Source of the DNA: Streptomyces griseicoloratus
GTDB taxonomy: Bacteria; Actinomycetota; Actinomycetes; Streptomycetales; Streptomycetaceae
Assembly (NCBI RefSeq): GCF_014534645.1
Contig: NZ_JACVQF010000163.1
Span: 62,001 to 126,000 of the forward strand
DNA: 64,000 nt
Direction: 5' to 3'
Translations under genes and position numbers: made by a program
Notes under the pieces: model-generated
Databases searched by the model: none
Told to the model about the DNA's origin: nothing
What the model saw: only the letters and a program-made list of their open reading frames with translations
Part shown: piece after piece, positions 41,811-50,543 of the stretch
Layout of the letters: the number at the start of each line of letters is the position of its first letter
Numbering within the stretch: the first letter of the stretch is position 1

Positions 41811-43058
41811 ATGGGGCGGACGGCTCCCGAGGGGCACGGCCCCGTCCGCTACGGCCCGCCGCTCCCCGGCGACGGGCTGCCTCCGCTGCCCGAACTGTCC
41901 GGCGTGCTCGCCGCCGCCGCGGGCCGCGCCCGGGACGAACCCGTCGGCGGAGCCCCCGCCCTCCTGGACGCCGCCCAGGGGTACTGGGCGAGGCGCGGAC
42001 TGCCCGTCGGCCCCGGACGCGTGGCCGCCGCTCCCGGAGCCAACGCCCTGCTGCTGGCCCTGACCGCCGTGCTGGGCGGCGACGTCCTGGTGCCCCGGCC
42101 GTGCGCGGCCTGGTGGGCGCCGTACGCACGGCTGCTGGGCAGACCCGTCTTCCATGTCGCCACCCCCGCCGAGTGCGGGGGCGTCCCCGACCCGTACGCG
42201 CTCCTGGAGACCGTGCGCCGGGTCCGCGCCGAGGGCGGTGACCCGCGCCTGCTCGTGCTGTCCGTCGCCGACGACCCCACCGGCACCGTCGCCCCGCCCG
42301 AGCTGCTGCACGAGACCGTCGAGGCCGCCACCGACGAGGACCTGCACCTGGTCAGCGACGAGACCTGGCGCGACACCCTGCACGACCCGCACGACACGGT
42401 GCTGCTCAGCCCCGCCGAGATGCTGCCCGAGCGGGTCACCGTCGTCACCGACCTGGCCGGCGCGCTGCTGCCACCGGGCTGGCCGGCCGCTATCGCCCGC
42501 TTCCCGGCCACCACGGAGGGGGACGGGCTCCACGCACGCGTGCTCGACGTGCTCACCGCGCTGGGCGCCCGCGTCGCCGCACCGGTCGCCGCCGCGGCCG
42601 CGTACGCCCTGGCCGAACCCGAACCGGTCACGGCCCGCCGGTCCGCCGCCGTACGACTGCACGCGCGCCTGGCCGCCGCCGTGCACGCCGGCGTCGTCAC
42701 CGCGGGCGCGACCGCCCGGCCCCCGCGGGCCGGACGCCATCTGTACGCCGACCTCGGCCCCCTCCGCGACGCGCTCGCCGCTCAGGGCGTCGGCGACGCC
42801 CAGGAACTGGAGGACTTCCTCACCGCCCGGCTGGGCATGCCCGCGCCCGGTGGCCACCGCTTCGGCGACGACCTCGCGGCCCTGCGCGTCCGGCTGTCCA
42901 CCGGCCCCCTGGTCGACGGCGGCACCGACGAGCGGCGCGCGGAATGCCTCGACGCGCCCGACCCGTTGGAAGTGCCACACGTGCACCGCGCCTTGATCAC
43001 TCTGAAGTCGGTCTTCGACGATCTCCGCGACGCTCAGCGATGGGAGCCTCCTCGATGA
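41811..43058 (+). CDS. Aminotransferase-fold (class I/II) protein apparently lacking the PLP lysine
   Basis: The 415-residue protein follows the aminotransferase class I/II layout. It has PLPGDGLPPLPELSGVLAAA, the GPGRVAAAPGANALLLALTA cofactor-phosphate region (about 65-84) and a Walker-like VLSVADDPTGTV (about 145-156, in place of the usual NPxNPTG). LHLVSDETWRDTLHD (about 178-192) matches the region of the cofactor-binding Asp. Where the Schiff-base lysine is expected (S-x-S-K), the sequence reads VVTDLAGALLPPGWPAAIAR, with no lysine; the mature protein contains almost none. It is probably catalytically dead or repurposed. Its stop overlaps the next gene (ATGA). Confidence 0.75.
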   Translation: MGRTAPEGHGPVRYGPPLPGDGLPPLPELSGVLAAAAGRARDEPVGGAPALLDAAQGYWARRGLPVGPGRVAAAPGANALLLALTAVLGGDVLVPRPCAAWWAPYARLLGRPVFHVATPAECGGVPDPYALLETVRRVRAEGGDPRLLVLSVADDPTGTVAPPELLHETVEAATDEDLHLVSDETWRDTLHDPHDTVLLSPAEMLPERVTVVTDLAGALLPPGWPAAIARFPATTEGDGLHARVLDVLTALGARVAAPVAAAAAYALAEPEPVTARRSAAVRLHARLAAAVHAGVVTAGATARPPRAGRHLYADLGPLRDALAAQGVGDAQELEDFLTARLGMPAPGGHRFGDDLAALRVRLSTGPLVDGGTDERRAECLDAPDPLEVPHVHRALITLKSVFDDLRDAQRWEPPR

Positions 43059-44119
43059 CGCAGCAGCCCCGGTCGACCACGAGCACGAGTACGCCCACGC
43101 AGGACGACGACGTCGCCCCGGCGCACGCGTCACCCCCGGCGTCCCCCGTCCCGCCGCTGGCCGAGCCCCGGCCGCCGGCCGAGCGCCGGGTGTGGCCGCG
43201 GACGTTCCACGACCGGCTGACGGCCCCGCTGCCCGGTCTGCGGGCCTTCGCGAGATTCGCCCGCGAGGGCGCTTTGAGGCCCGGCCCCGAGGGCCTCGCC
43301 GACATCCCCCGGCTGCCGTTCGCACCGGGCCCGCTGCCCCGCGTGGACGCCCGCACCGTCGCCGTGACCTGGGCGGGGCACGCCAGCTGGGTCGTGCGGA
43401 TCGGCGGGCTGACCGTCCTGACCGACCCGGTCTGGTCGCGCCGCATCCTCGGCACCCCGGCGCGCGTCACCCCGGTCGGCGTCGCCTGGAGCGCCCTGCC
43501 GCGCGTCGACGCCGTCGTCATCAGCCACAACCACTACGACCACCTGGACGCGTCCACGCTGCGCCGGCTGCCGCGCGACACGCCGGTCTTCGTGCCGGCC
43601 GGGCTCGGCCGCTGGTTCCACCGCCGCCGGTTCACCCGCGTCACCGAACTGGACTGGTGGGAGGCGGCCGAACTCGGTGGCGTCCGCCTCGACTTCGTAC
43701 CGGCCCACCACTGGTCCAAGCGCACCCTCACCGACACCTGCCGCAGCCTGTGGGGCGGCTGGGTCCTCACCGACTCCGACGGCCACCGCGTGTACTTCGC
43801 CGGCGACACCGGCTACGGCCACTGGTTCTCCCGCATCGGCCGCCGCTACCCGGGCATCGACCTCGCGCTGCTCCCCATCGGGGCCTACGCGCCCCGCTGG
43901 TGGCTCAGCGACGTCCACTGCGATCCGGAGGAGGCGGTCCGGGCCGCGCGGGACGTGGGCGCCCGGCGGATGGCGCCGATGCACTGGGGCACGTTCGTGC
44001 TGTCGGCGGAACCGGTTCTGGAACCCCTCACACGCGTGCGCGCGGCCTGGGAGAAGGAGGGCCTGCCCCGGGACGACCTGTGGGACCTGCCGGTGGGCGG
44101 TTCCCGCATCCTGGAGTGA
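43055..44119 (+). CDS. Metallo-beta-lactamase-fold hydrolase (NAPE-PLD/lactonase-like)
   Basis: The 354-residue protein has the MBL metal motif VVISHNHYDHLDASTLRRL (HxHxDH, about 152-170), an upstream TWAGHASWVVRIGGLTVLTD and later ligands in VPAHHWSKRTL, VYFAGDTGYGHWFS and MAPMHWGTFV. The pattern matches the NAPE-phospholipase-D-like group, which acts on phosphodiesters of lipids, although lactonases share it. The N-terminal 45 residues are Thr/Ser/Pro-rich and probably disordered. The ATG at 43055 overlaps the PLP-fold gene stop; ATG 43040 is an alternative. It is convergent with dedA, 43 nt away. Confidence 0.87.
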   Translation: MTQQPRSTTSTSTPTQDDDVAPAHASPPASPVPPLAEPRPPAERRVWPRTFHDRLTAPLPGLRAFARFAREGALRPGPEGLADIPRLPFAPGPLPRVDARTVAVTWAGHASWVVRIGGLTVLTDPVWSRRILGTPARVTPVGVAWSALPRVDAVVISHNHYDHLDASTLRRLPRDTPVFVPAGLGRWFHRRRFTRVTELDWWEAAELGGVRLDFVPAHHWSKRTLTDTCRSLWGGWVLTDSDGHRVYFAGDTGYGHWFSRIGRRYPGIDLALLPIGAYAPRWWLSDVHCDPEEAVRAARDVGARRMAPMHWGTFVLSAEPVLEPLTRVRAAWEKEGLPRDDLWDLPVGGSRILE

Positions 44120-44162
44120 GGGCCCGCCGGTGGGTGGGTGGTCAGTGGGCGTGGGCGGGTCG

Positions 44163-44789
44163 TCAGTGGGCGGTCTGGCCGCGGAGCCGGCGCCAGACGG
44201 TCGGTGCCGCGCTGACCAGGACGGTGAGGGCGACCGCCGCGGCCACGCCCTCCCACGGCTCCTTGAACAGCGCGCCGCCCAGGATCCCGATCAGCTGGTA
44301 CGTCACCGCCCAGGCCAGGCAGGCGGGCAGATTGCCGCGTGCGAAGCGGCGCACCGGCCACCGTGCCAGCAGACAGGCCAGCATCACCGGGATGCGCCCC
44401 GCCGGCACCAGCCGGGACAGCACGAGCACGGCCACCCCGTGCTCGGCGAGCTTCTCCTGGGCCTGCGCCAGCCGGTCCTCGGGCGCCCGGGAGCGTATCG
44501 CCTCCAGCCAGCGCGAGCCGTTCTTCGAACCCATGCCGCGCCGGCCCAGCCAGTACAGCGCCATGTCCCCGAGGAACGCCGCCAGCGACGCCGTCACGAA
44601 CACCAGCGCCAGCGACAGCGGCATCGTCTGGTGGACGGCCACCACCGCCGCGGAACTCACCAGCGCACCCGTCGGCACCACAGGGACCAGCGCCCCGATC
44701 AGCACCAGCAGGAACAGCGACGGATAGCCGAGCGCCTGCTGGGTCGGCTCGGGCGGAATGCTCGTCGAGGCGGCCCCCAGCCACGTCAC
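44163..44789 (-). CDS. DedA/VTT-domain membrane protein
   Basis: The 208-residue protein has about five hydrophobic segments. The DedA signature FLGDMALYWLGRRGMGSKNG (about 72-91) is followed by VAVLVLSRLVPAGRIPVMLA (about 118-137), containing the conserved Arg-x-x-P-x-x-R. DedA proteins are lipid scramblase-like and affect envelope and proton-motive-force homeostasis. The GTG start at 44789 overlaps the stop of the upstream MBL gene (GTGA), so the two are translated together. Confidence 0.88.
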   Translation of the reverse strand: MTWLGAASTSIPPEPTQQALGYPSLFLLVLIGALVPVVPTGALVSSAAVVAVHQTMPLSLALVFVTASLAAFLGDMALYWLGRRGMGSKNGSRWLEAIRSRAPEDRLAQAQEKLAEHGVAVLVLSRLVPAGRIPVMLACLLARWPVRRFARGNLPACLAWAVTYQLIGILGGALFKEPWEGVAAAVALTVLVSAAPTVWRRLRGQTAH

Positions 44790-45559
44790 CGCGCGACCTC
44801 CACCCGCACACTCTCGCCGTGCCCGAGCCGGTGCACCGCCACACCCGGCGCACGCAGCGCCGCCAGGCGCACGAACTCGTCGCCCGGCGCGTGGAACTCA
44901 TGGGGGCGCACGGCGTCCATCCCGATCGGCCAGTACGTGCCGTAGTGCACCGGCACCGCGCTGCGCGGCGCCAGCCGGGCCAGCGCCTCGGCCGCCCGCC
45001 CCGCGTCCAGGTGGCCCTCGCCCAGGTACGGTCCCCAGCCGCCCACCGGCAGCAGCGCGGCGTCGACCGGCCCGACCTCCCGGGCCATGTCGTCGAACAG
45101 GCCGGTGTCCCCGGCGAAGTACGTGCGGGCCTCGCCCTCGATGACGTAGCCGACCGCGGGGGAGCGGTGCGGTCCGAGCGGCAGCCGCCGTCCGTCGTGG
45201 CGTGCGGGCACCACCCGCACGCGCAGGTCCCCGACCGCGATCTCGTCACCGGGCGTCACCTCGGTCACCTTCAGGTGCGAGAGCCGGCGCAGCCCCGGCA
45301 CCGCCCGTGGCGCCCCCCGGGGCACGAGCAGGCGCGTGCCCGCCTCCAGCCGCGCCAGCGACGGCACGTGCAGGTGGTCGGCGTGCAGATGCGACACCAC
45401 CGCCAGGTCCGCGCGCCGGGCGTCGGGAGGCGGCACCGCCCCGCGACGGCGGCGCAGATGCGCGAGCCTGCGGGCGAACAGCGGATCGGTCAGCACACGC
45501 ATGTCCGAGTCCTCGACCGTGCAGGTGGCGTGACCCCACCAGGTGACCTCCGCCGGCAC
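44786..45559 (-). CDS. Metallo-beta-lactamase-fold hydrolase (second paralogue)
   Basis: The 257-residue protein is a shorter relative of the MBL protein at 43055-44119. It has VTWWGHATCTVEDSDMRVLT, the metal motif VVSHLHADHLHVPSLARL (about 55-72), VVPARHDGRR, AGDTGLFDDMA and VPVHYGTYWPIG. All metal ligands appear to be present. The start is GTG 45559 with GAAGGAGG 8 nt upstream. It is coupled to dedA by a 4-nt overlap, which suggests a membrane lipid or envelope substrate. The exact reaction is unknown. Confidence 0.87.
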   Translation of the reverse strand: MPAEVTWWGHATCTVEDSDMRVLTDPLFARRLAHLRRRRGAVPPPDARRADLAVVSHLHADHLHVPSLARLEAGTRLLVPRGAPRAVPGLRRLSHLKVTEVTPGDEIAVGDLRVRVVPARHDGRRLPLGPHRSPAVGYVIEGEARTYFAGDTGLFDDMAREVGPVDAALLPVGGWGPYLGEGHLDAGRAAEALARLAPRSAVPVHYGTYWPIGMDAVRPHEFHAPGDEFVRLAALRAPGVAVHRLGHGESVRVEVAR

Positions 45560-45642
45560 CTCTTTGCCTCCTTCGCGCGACTCCCCGAAGCCTACGTGCA
45601 GGAGTAGGGTCGGCGGCGAAAACGGGAGGTGAGGGGGACCCC

Positions 45643-46044
45643 ATGGGGCCGGTGCGGGTGACGGCGATCGCGAGTCTGACGCCGCTGGAGCAGTTGGACG
45701 ACGACCCCTTCCTGGTCGACTCCCGCAGCCAGCACGCCATGTGCGCCCGCTGGGCCGCCGAGCAGGGCTACGTGGTGACCAGGGAACTGCTGGTGCGCGG
45801 CCTGCGGCCGGACCACGAGGCCCTGTGGGAGGGCGTCCGCCCGGGACGCGACCTGTTCGTGGCGCCCAGCCGCCGCGTCCTGGAGAGCGCGCTCGCCTCG
45901 GTCGAGGAGTTCACCGCCGAGTGCGCGCGGCGCGGGGTCCGCGTCGAGACGGTGGGGCACGCCGAGCCGTCGTACGACGCCGAGATGAAGGCCTGCGTGC
46001 ACCGGCGGCTGTCCATGCCGACGGCCGGTTACGACGGCCGCTGA
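45643..46044 (+). CDS. Small protein resembling a degenerate serine-recombinase N-terminal domain
   Basis: The 133-residue product reads RVTAIASLTPLEQLDDDPFL, DSRSQHAMCARWAAEQGYVV, then RDLFVAPSRRVLESALASVE and EFTAECARRGVRVETVG. This parallels the resolvase order: nucleophile strand, S-x-x-Q-x-x-x-C helix, D-R-L-S-R region and RGV strand. Ser11 may correspond to the nucleophile, but the conserved Arg before it is missing and only one of the later arginines remains. There is no DNA-binding domain. It could be a non-catalytic regulator; the resemblance is by eye. GGGAGGTGAGGGGG precedes the ATG. Confidence 0.6.
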   Translation: MGPVRVTAIASLTPLEQLDDDPFLVDSRSQHAMCARWAAEQGYVVTRELLVRGLRPDHEALWEGVRPGRDLFVAPSRRVLESALASVEEFTAECARRGVRVETVGHAEPSYDAEMKACVHRRLSMPTAGYDGR

Positions 46045-46210
46045 GCCCCGGCGCGGGCCGCCGCGGGCGGGGAGCCGGGCGCCGGCCGGGCACGGAGGGT
46101 GATCTCGCAGTCGCGTGCGAAACCGGACCCGGGGGGACAAACGGTCGCCCCGGGCCGTTGTGACAAGGTGGGGAGGGGTCCGCGCCGAGGGCGGGCCCGG
46201 AACGTGAGGT

Positions 46211-48343
46211 GTGCTGGGCGTGGGCGGAGGGCGTTGGCGACGCGTCGCCAGTCAGGTCGGACGGAGCGTGGCGGTGTGGGCCGTCTCCACGGTCACCATG
46301 CTCGTGCTCGCCGGCATCCTGCCGGACTTCCAGCTCCAGTCCGCCGACGGCGACAGCGCCACCGACATAGCCGTGACGGCCGCGGCCGGCGCCGGCGCCT
46401 TCGGCCTGCTGTCCGCCCTGGTGTGGCCGCTGCTGGTCCGGCTCCTGCTGCTCGTGCCGGCGCTGGTCCTCGGGCTGCTCGTGTTCTTCCTCAACGGCGG
46501 GCTGCTGTTCCTCGCGCTCGACGTCAACCCGGCGGCGCGGGGCGCCGTCGCCCCGGAGACCGCCGTCGTGGTGGCGGCGGTGATGTCCGCGGTGGCCTCC
46601 GCCACCGGCGGTGCCCTCGCCGTGCGCGACGACGACGCCTACCGGCGCAGGCTCTACCGGCTGGCCGACCGGCGCCGCAGATCCCACCCGCCCTGCCCGG
46701 CCGGCCCCGGCACGGTCTTCCTGCAACTGGACGGGGTCGGCCACGACGTCCTGGCGGAAGCCGTCGAGCAGGGCACGATGCCCACCCTCGCCCGCTGGCT
46801 GGGCGGCGACGGGGCGCCCGCCACCCACCGGCTCACCCCCTGGCGCACCGACTGGTCCAGCCAGACCGGCGCCAGCCAGCTCGGCATCCTGCACGGCAGC
46901 AACCACGACGTGCCCGCCTTCCGGTGGTACGAGAAGGACAGCGGCGAGGTGGTGGTCTGCAACCGCCCGACCAGCGCCGCCGAACTCCAGCGCCGGGCCG
47001 TCGCGCACACCGGCGACGGCGGACTGCTCAGCCTCGACGGGGCCAGCCGCGGCAACCTGTTCGGCGGCGGAGCCGACGAACAGGCCCTCGTGCTGTCCAT
47101 CGCCACCCGCCGCCGCAGCCGGGAGACCCGGTCCCGGGCCGGCTACTTCGCCTACTTCTCCGACCCGGCCAACGCGGTCCGCACCGCCCTGTCCTTCGTG
47201 GCCGAGGTGGTCCGGGAGATCACCCAGTCCGCCCGCGCCCGCCTGCGGCACGTCCGCCCCCGGGTCTCCCGCGGCGGCCTCTACCCCTTCGTCCGGGCCT
47301 TCGCGACCGTCGTCGAACGGGACGTCGTCGTCGCCGCGGTGATGGGCGACATGCTCGCCGGGCGCACCGCCGTCTACGCCGACCTGGTGGCGTACGACGA
47401 GGTGGCGCACCACTCCGGGCCGCGCAGCCGGGACGCCGCGAAGGTGCTCCAGCGCCTGGACCGGGCCGTCGCGCTGATCGAGAAGGTCGCCGAGCACGCC
47501 CCGCGCCGGTACCGGATCGTCGTGCTCTCCGACCACGGCCAGAGCCCCGGCGAGACCTTCCGCGCCCGCTACGGACTCACCCTCGGCGACCTGGTCCGGG
47601 CCGGCTGCGGCCTGCCCGTGCCGCGCCGGGCGCAGCGCACCCGCAGCGGCGCCGAGGCGCGCAACACCGTGCGCGCCGCCCTGCGCCGGCCGGTCGAGGA
47701 GGGCGCCGAGGAGCACCGCCCCGCCCGCCGGCGCCGGGAACCGGTCGTGCTCGCCTCCGGCAATCTCGGCCTGGTCTCCTTCCCGGACGTGCCGCACCGG
47801 ATGAGCAAGGAGGAGATCGACGCCCGTCACCCGGCCCTGCTGACCACCCTCGCCAACCATCCCGGCATCGGCTTCCTGCTGGTGCGCAGCGAGGAGCACG
47901 GCGGGGTCGTGCTCGGCGCACGCGGCGCGGAGATACCCCTGGACCGGCTCGACGAGGACCCCGGTCCGCTCGCGCCCTTCGGTCCCGGCGCCGCCGACGC
48001 CGTGCGCCGTACGCACTCCTTCCCGCACACCGCCGACATCATGGTCAACTCCTTCCACGACCCGGCCGACGGGGAGGTGCTCGCCTTCGAGGAGCAGATC
48101 GGCTCCCACGGAGGGCTCGGCGGCGCCCAGTCGAAGGCCTTCCTGCTCTCGCCGGTCGTCCTGCCGGCGCCGGTGGAGGAGGGAGCGGAACTCGTGGGTG
48201 CCGAGCACGTCCACCGGGTGCTGCGACGCTGGCTGCGAGAGTCGAACGGCCCCCAGGTGCCTCTGGACGATTCCCGGCCGGCGGGCCGCGAAGACGTACC
48301 TTTTGCGGTGCCGGAGGGGTTCGTACAGGACAAAAGCGCCTGA
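46211..48343 (+). CDS. Holin-like membrane domain fused to a nucleotide pyrophosphatase/phosphodiesterase-like domain
   Basis: The 710-residue protein starts with about four hydrophobic segments (VAVWAVSTVTMLVLAGILPD, ALVWPLLVRLLLLVPALVLG), matching the small Phage_holin_4_2-type membrane domain. From about residue 165 the rest is an alkaline-phosphatase-superfamily domain. TVFLQLDGVGHDVLAEAV supplies the first metal Asp, WSSQTGASQLGILHG the nucleophile region, DLVAYDEVAHHSG (about 395) and IVVLSDHGQSPGE (about 436) the later Asp/His ligands, and FPHTADIMVNSF a further segment. It presumably hydrolyses a phosphodiester or pyrophosphate at the cell surface or membrane. Holin in this context is a fold name, not proof of phage origin. 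GTG start at 46211. Confidence 0.85.
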   Translation: MLGVGGGRWRRVASQVGRSVAVWAVSTVTMLVLAGILPDFQLQSADGDSATDIAVTAAAGAGAFGLLSALVWPLLVRLLLLVPALVLGLLVFFLNGGLLFLALDVNPAARGAVAPETAVVVAAVMSAVASATGGALAVRDDDAYRRRLYRLADRRRRSHPPCPAGPGTVFLQLDGVGHDVLAEAVEQGTMPTLARWLGGDGAPATHRLTPWRTDWSSQTGASQLGILHGSNHDVPAFRWYEKDSGEVVVCNRPTSAAELQRRAVAHTGDGGLLSLDGASRGNLFGGGADEQALVLSIATRRRSRETRSRAGYFAYFSDPANAVRTALSFVAEVVREITQSARARLRHVRPRVSRGGLYPFVRAFATVVERDVVVAAVMGDMLAGRTAVYADLVAYDEVAHHSGPRSRDAAKVLQRLDRAVALIEKVAEHAPRRYRIVVLSDHGQSPGETFRARYGLTLGDLVRAGCGLPVPRRAQRTRSGAEARNTVRAALRRPVEEGAEEHRPARRRREPVVLASGNLGLVSFPDVPHRMSKEEIDARHPALLTTLANHPGIGFLLVRSEEHGGVVLGARGAEIPLDRLDEDPGPLAPFGPGAADAVRRTHSFPHTADIMVNSFHDPADGEVLAFEEQIGSHGGLGGAQSKAFLLSPVVLPAPVEEGAELVGAEHVHRVLRRWLRESNGPQVPLDDSRPAGREDVPFAVPEGFVQDKSA

Positions 48344-48427
48344 TTTTGAGCCGCCCGGGGCCATGCCGGACCATGGGCGCCGTCCCGGCGATCCCGGGCA
48401 GTAGTTCGAAGAGAGGCGCACCACCCC

Positions 48428-49855
48428 ATGCACGTCACCGGAACCGTCCCTTCGTCGGCTCCGGCCCCGCAGGAGATCCCCGCGGCCACCGCCCTGCCCG
48501 CCGAGGACCCCACCGCCACCGTCGAGACGGGCCGGCACGCCCGTCGCTTCGGGCTGCCCGTCGCCACCGCCCTGGTCATGGGCAACATCATCGGCGGCGG
48601 CATCTTCCTGCTTCCGGCCTCCGTCGCCCCGTACGGCACGATCAGCCTGCTCGCCTTCGGCGTCCTGACCGTCGGTGCCATCGCCCTCGCCCTGGTCTTC
48701 GGCCGGCTCGCCGCCCGCGACCCGCGCACCGGCGGCCCGTACGTCTACGCCCGCGAGGCCTTCGGCGACTTCGCCGGCTTCCTCGCCGCCTGGGCGTACT
48801 GGATCACCACCTGGGTGTCCAACGCCGCGCTCGCCGTCGCCGCCGTAGGCTACCTCGACGTCCTGGTGCCGGTGAACGACCACCGCTGGACCGCCTGCCT
48901 CGCCGCCCTCGCCCTGCAGTGGCTGCCCGCGCTCGCCAACTTCGCCGGCACCCGCTACGTCGGCGCCGTGCAGCTGGTGTCCACCGTGCTGAAGTTCGCG
49001 CCGCTGCTGCTGGTGGCCATCGGCGGCCTGTTCTTCTTCGACCCCGACAACCTCGGCCCCTTCCACGCCGGCGGCGGCAGCGCGATCGGCGCGGTCTCCG
49101 CCTCCGCCGCGATCCTGCTCTTCTCCTACCTTGGCGTGGAGTCCGCCGCCGTCAGCGCCGGCGAGGTCAAGAACCCCCGGCGCACCGTGGGGCGCGCGAC
49201 CGTCATCGGTACGGCGGGCGCGGCGCTCGTGTACCTGCTGGGCACGCTCTCCGTCTTCGGCACGGTCGCCCACGACCGCCTGGTCGAGTCCACCGCCCCC
49301 TTCTCCGACGCCGTCAACGCCATGTTCGGCGGCGCCTGGGGCGGCTGGGCCGTGGCCCTGGCCGCGCTGGTGTCGATGACCGGCTGCCTCAACGGCTGGA
49401 CGCTGCTGAGCGCCCAGACCCCGTACGCGGCGGCGAAGGACGGGCTGTTCCCCGCCGCGTTCGCCCGCAGGCGGCGCGGGGTGCCCACGGTCGGCGTCGG
49501 CGTCACCGTCGTCCTCGCCTCGCTGCTGACCGTCTACAACTACAGCTCGGGCTCGGCGAAGGTGTTCGAGGTCCTGGTCCTCGTCACCACGTTCACCGCG
49601 ACCGTGCCGTACCTGCTGGCCACCGCCGCACAGCTCTTCCACCTCGTGTCCGGGCGGCGCGACCGCGTCGACCGCGGACGCCTGGTGCGGGACGCCGTGA
49701 TCGCCTCGGTGGCGGCCGGCTTCTCGCTGTGGCTGGTCGCGGGCGCCGGGTACGCGGCCGTGTACCAGGGCGTGCTGTTCCTGTTCGCGGGCGTGCTGGT
49801 CTACGCCGTGATGGCGGCCCGCGGGCAGCGGGCGCAGGAGCCGGCCGGGCGGTGA
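48428..49855 (+). CDS. APC-family amino acid permease (arginine/agmatine antiporter-like)
   Basis: The 475-residue protein has about 12 membrane segments. The N-terminal ATALVMGNIIGGGIFLLPAS is the unwound TM1 motif (GxG-like) that binds the substrate backbone. ARDPRTGGPYVYAREAFGDF and ILLFSYLGVESAAVSAGEVK with NPRRTVGRAT are further APC signatures. The resemblance is to the AdiC/CadB/PotE-like antiporter branch, but the substrate cannot be fixed. The N-terminal 40 residues are Pro/Ala/Thr-rich. It lies 84 nt after the holin/phosphodiesterase fusion gene on the same strand. Confidence 0.88.
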   Translation: MHVTGTVPSSAPAPQEIPAATALPAEDPTATVETGRHARRFGLPVATALVMGNIIGGGIFLLPASVAPYGTISLLAFGVLTVGAIALALVFGRLAARDPRTGGPYVYAREAFGDFAGFLAAWAYWITTWVSNAALAVAAVGYLDVLVPVNDHRWTACLAALALQWLPALANFAGTRYVGAVQLVSTVLKFAPLLLVAIGGLFFFDPDNLGPFHAGGGSAIGAVSASAAILLFSYLGVESAAVSAGEVKNPRRTVGRATVIGTAGAALVYLLGTLSVFGTVAHDRLVESTAPFSDAVNAMFGGAWGGWAVALAALVSMTGCLNGWTLLSAQTPYAAAKDGLFPAAFARRRRGVPTVGVGVTVVLASLLTVYNYSSGSAKVFEVLVLVTTFTATVPYLLATAAQLFHLVSGRRDRVDRGRLVRDAVIASVAAGFSLWLVAGAGYAAVYQGVLFLFAGVLVYAVMAARGQRAQEPAGR

Positions 49856-50080
49856 TTCGGCTGCGGACCGCCCCGGGCCGTCGGCCTCGCCACGGTGCGG
49901 CTCCCGGGACGAGATCGGCATCGGCGCCGCAATCGCGCCACCGTGGTGCGCGGCTGCCGTTCACCGCCCGGGGACCGGTCTTCCGGGTGAGCTGAGCCGG
50001 AGTGTGATCGGATGGGGGCGGGGACCCGGGCACGGGCTCCCATCGACCGGCTTCAGCAAGAGAATTCGAAAGGATGCGTC

Positions 50081-50506
50081 GTGGCAACCACGCGTTCCGC
50101 ACACACCGTCTGGGAAGGCAACCTGCTCGAGGGCAACGGTGTCGTCACCTTCGACTCGTCCGGCATCGGCCAGCAGCCGGTGTCGTGGCCGTCGCGCGCC
50201 GAGCAGGCGAACGGGAAGACCAGCCCGGAGGAGCTGATCGCCGCCGCCCACTCCAGCTGCTTCTCCATGGCGCTGTCGCACGGCCTGGCCGGCGCCGGTA
50301 CCCCGCCCACCAAGCTGGTCACCTCGGCCGACGTCACGTTCCAGCCGGGTGAGGGCATCACCGGCATCCACCTCACCGTCGAGGGCACCGTCCCCGGCAT
50401 CGACAACGACGCGTTCGTCGCCGCCGCCGAGGACGCCAAGAAGAACTGCCCGGTCAGCCAGGCGCTGACCGGAACGACGATCACCCTGTCGGCGAAGCTC
50501 GCCTGA
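50081..50506 (+). CDS. OsmC/Ohr-family peroxiredoxin
   Basis: The 141-residue protein starts at GTG 50081 behind AAAGGA. It has both reactive cysteines of the family in AAHSSCFSMALSHGLAGAG (about 60) and DAKKNCPVSQALTGTTITL (about 125). The subgroup resembles OsmC (osmotically inducible), which reduces organic hydroperoxides with a dihydrolipoyl or similar reductant. It lies just upstream of the dnaK gene, but a separate promoter and operator intervene. Confidence 0.92.
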   Translation: MATTRSAHTVWEGNLLEGNGVVTFDSSGIGQQPVSWPSRAEQANGKTSPEELIAAAHSSCFSMALSHGLAGAGTPPTKLVTSADVTFQPGEGITGIHLTVEGTVPGIDNDAFVAAAEDAKKNCPVSQALTGTTITLSAKLA

Positions 50507-50543
50507 CCGGGGCCGGCCCCTTCCGCCAGAGCAGCCATGCGCC

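Noticed and set aside
46211-48343. Prophage interpretation of the holin-like domain
   Set aside because: No other phage gene is nearby; the membrane domain is fused to an enzyme and is common in Streptomyces chromosomes.
45911-49921. Minus-strand open frame of more than 1,300 codons over the holin fusion and permease genes
   Set aside because: Its composition (Gly/Val/Glu/His low-complexity) and the two well-supported plus-strand genes beneath it show it is not real.
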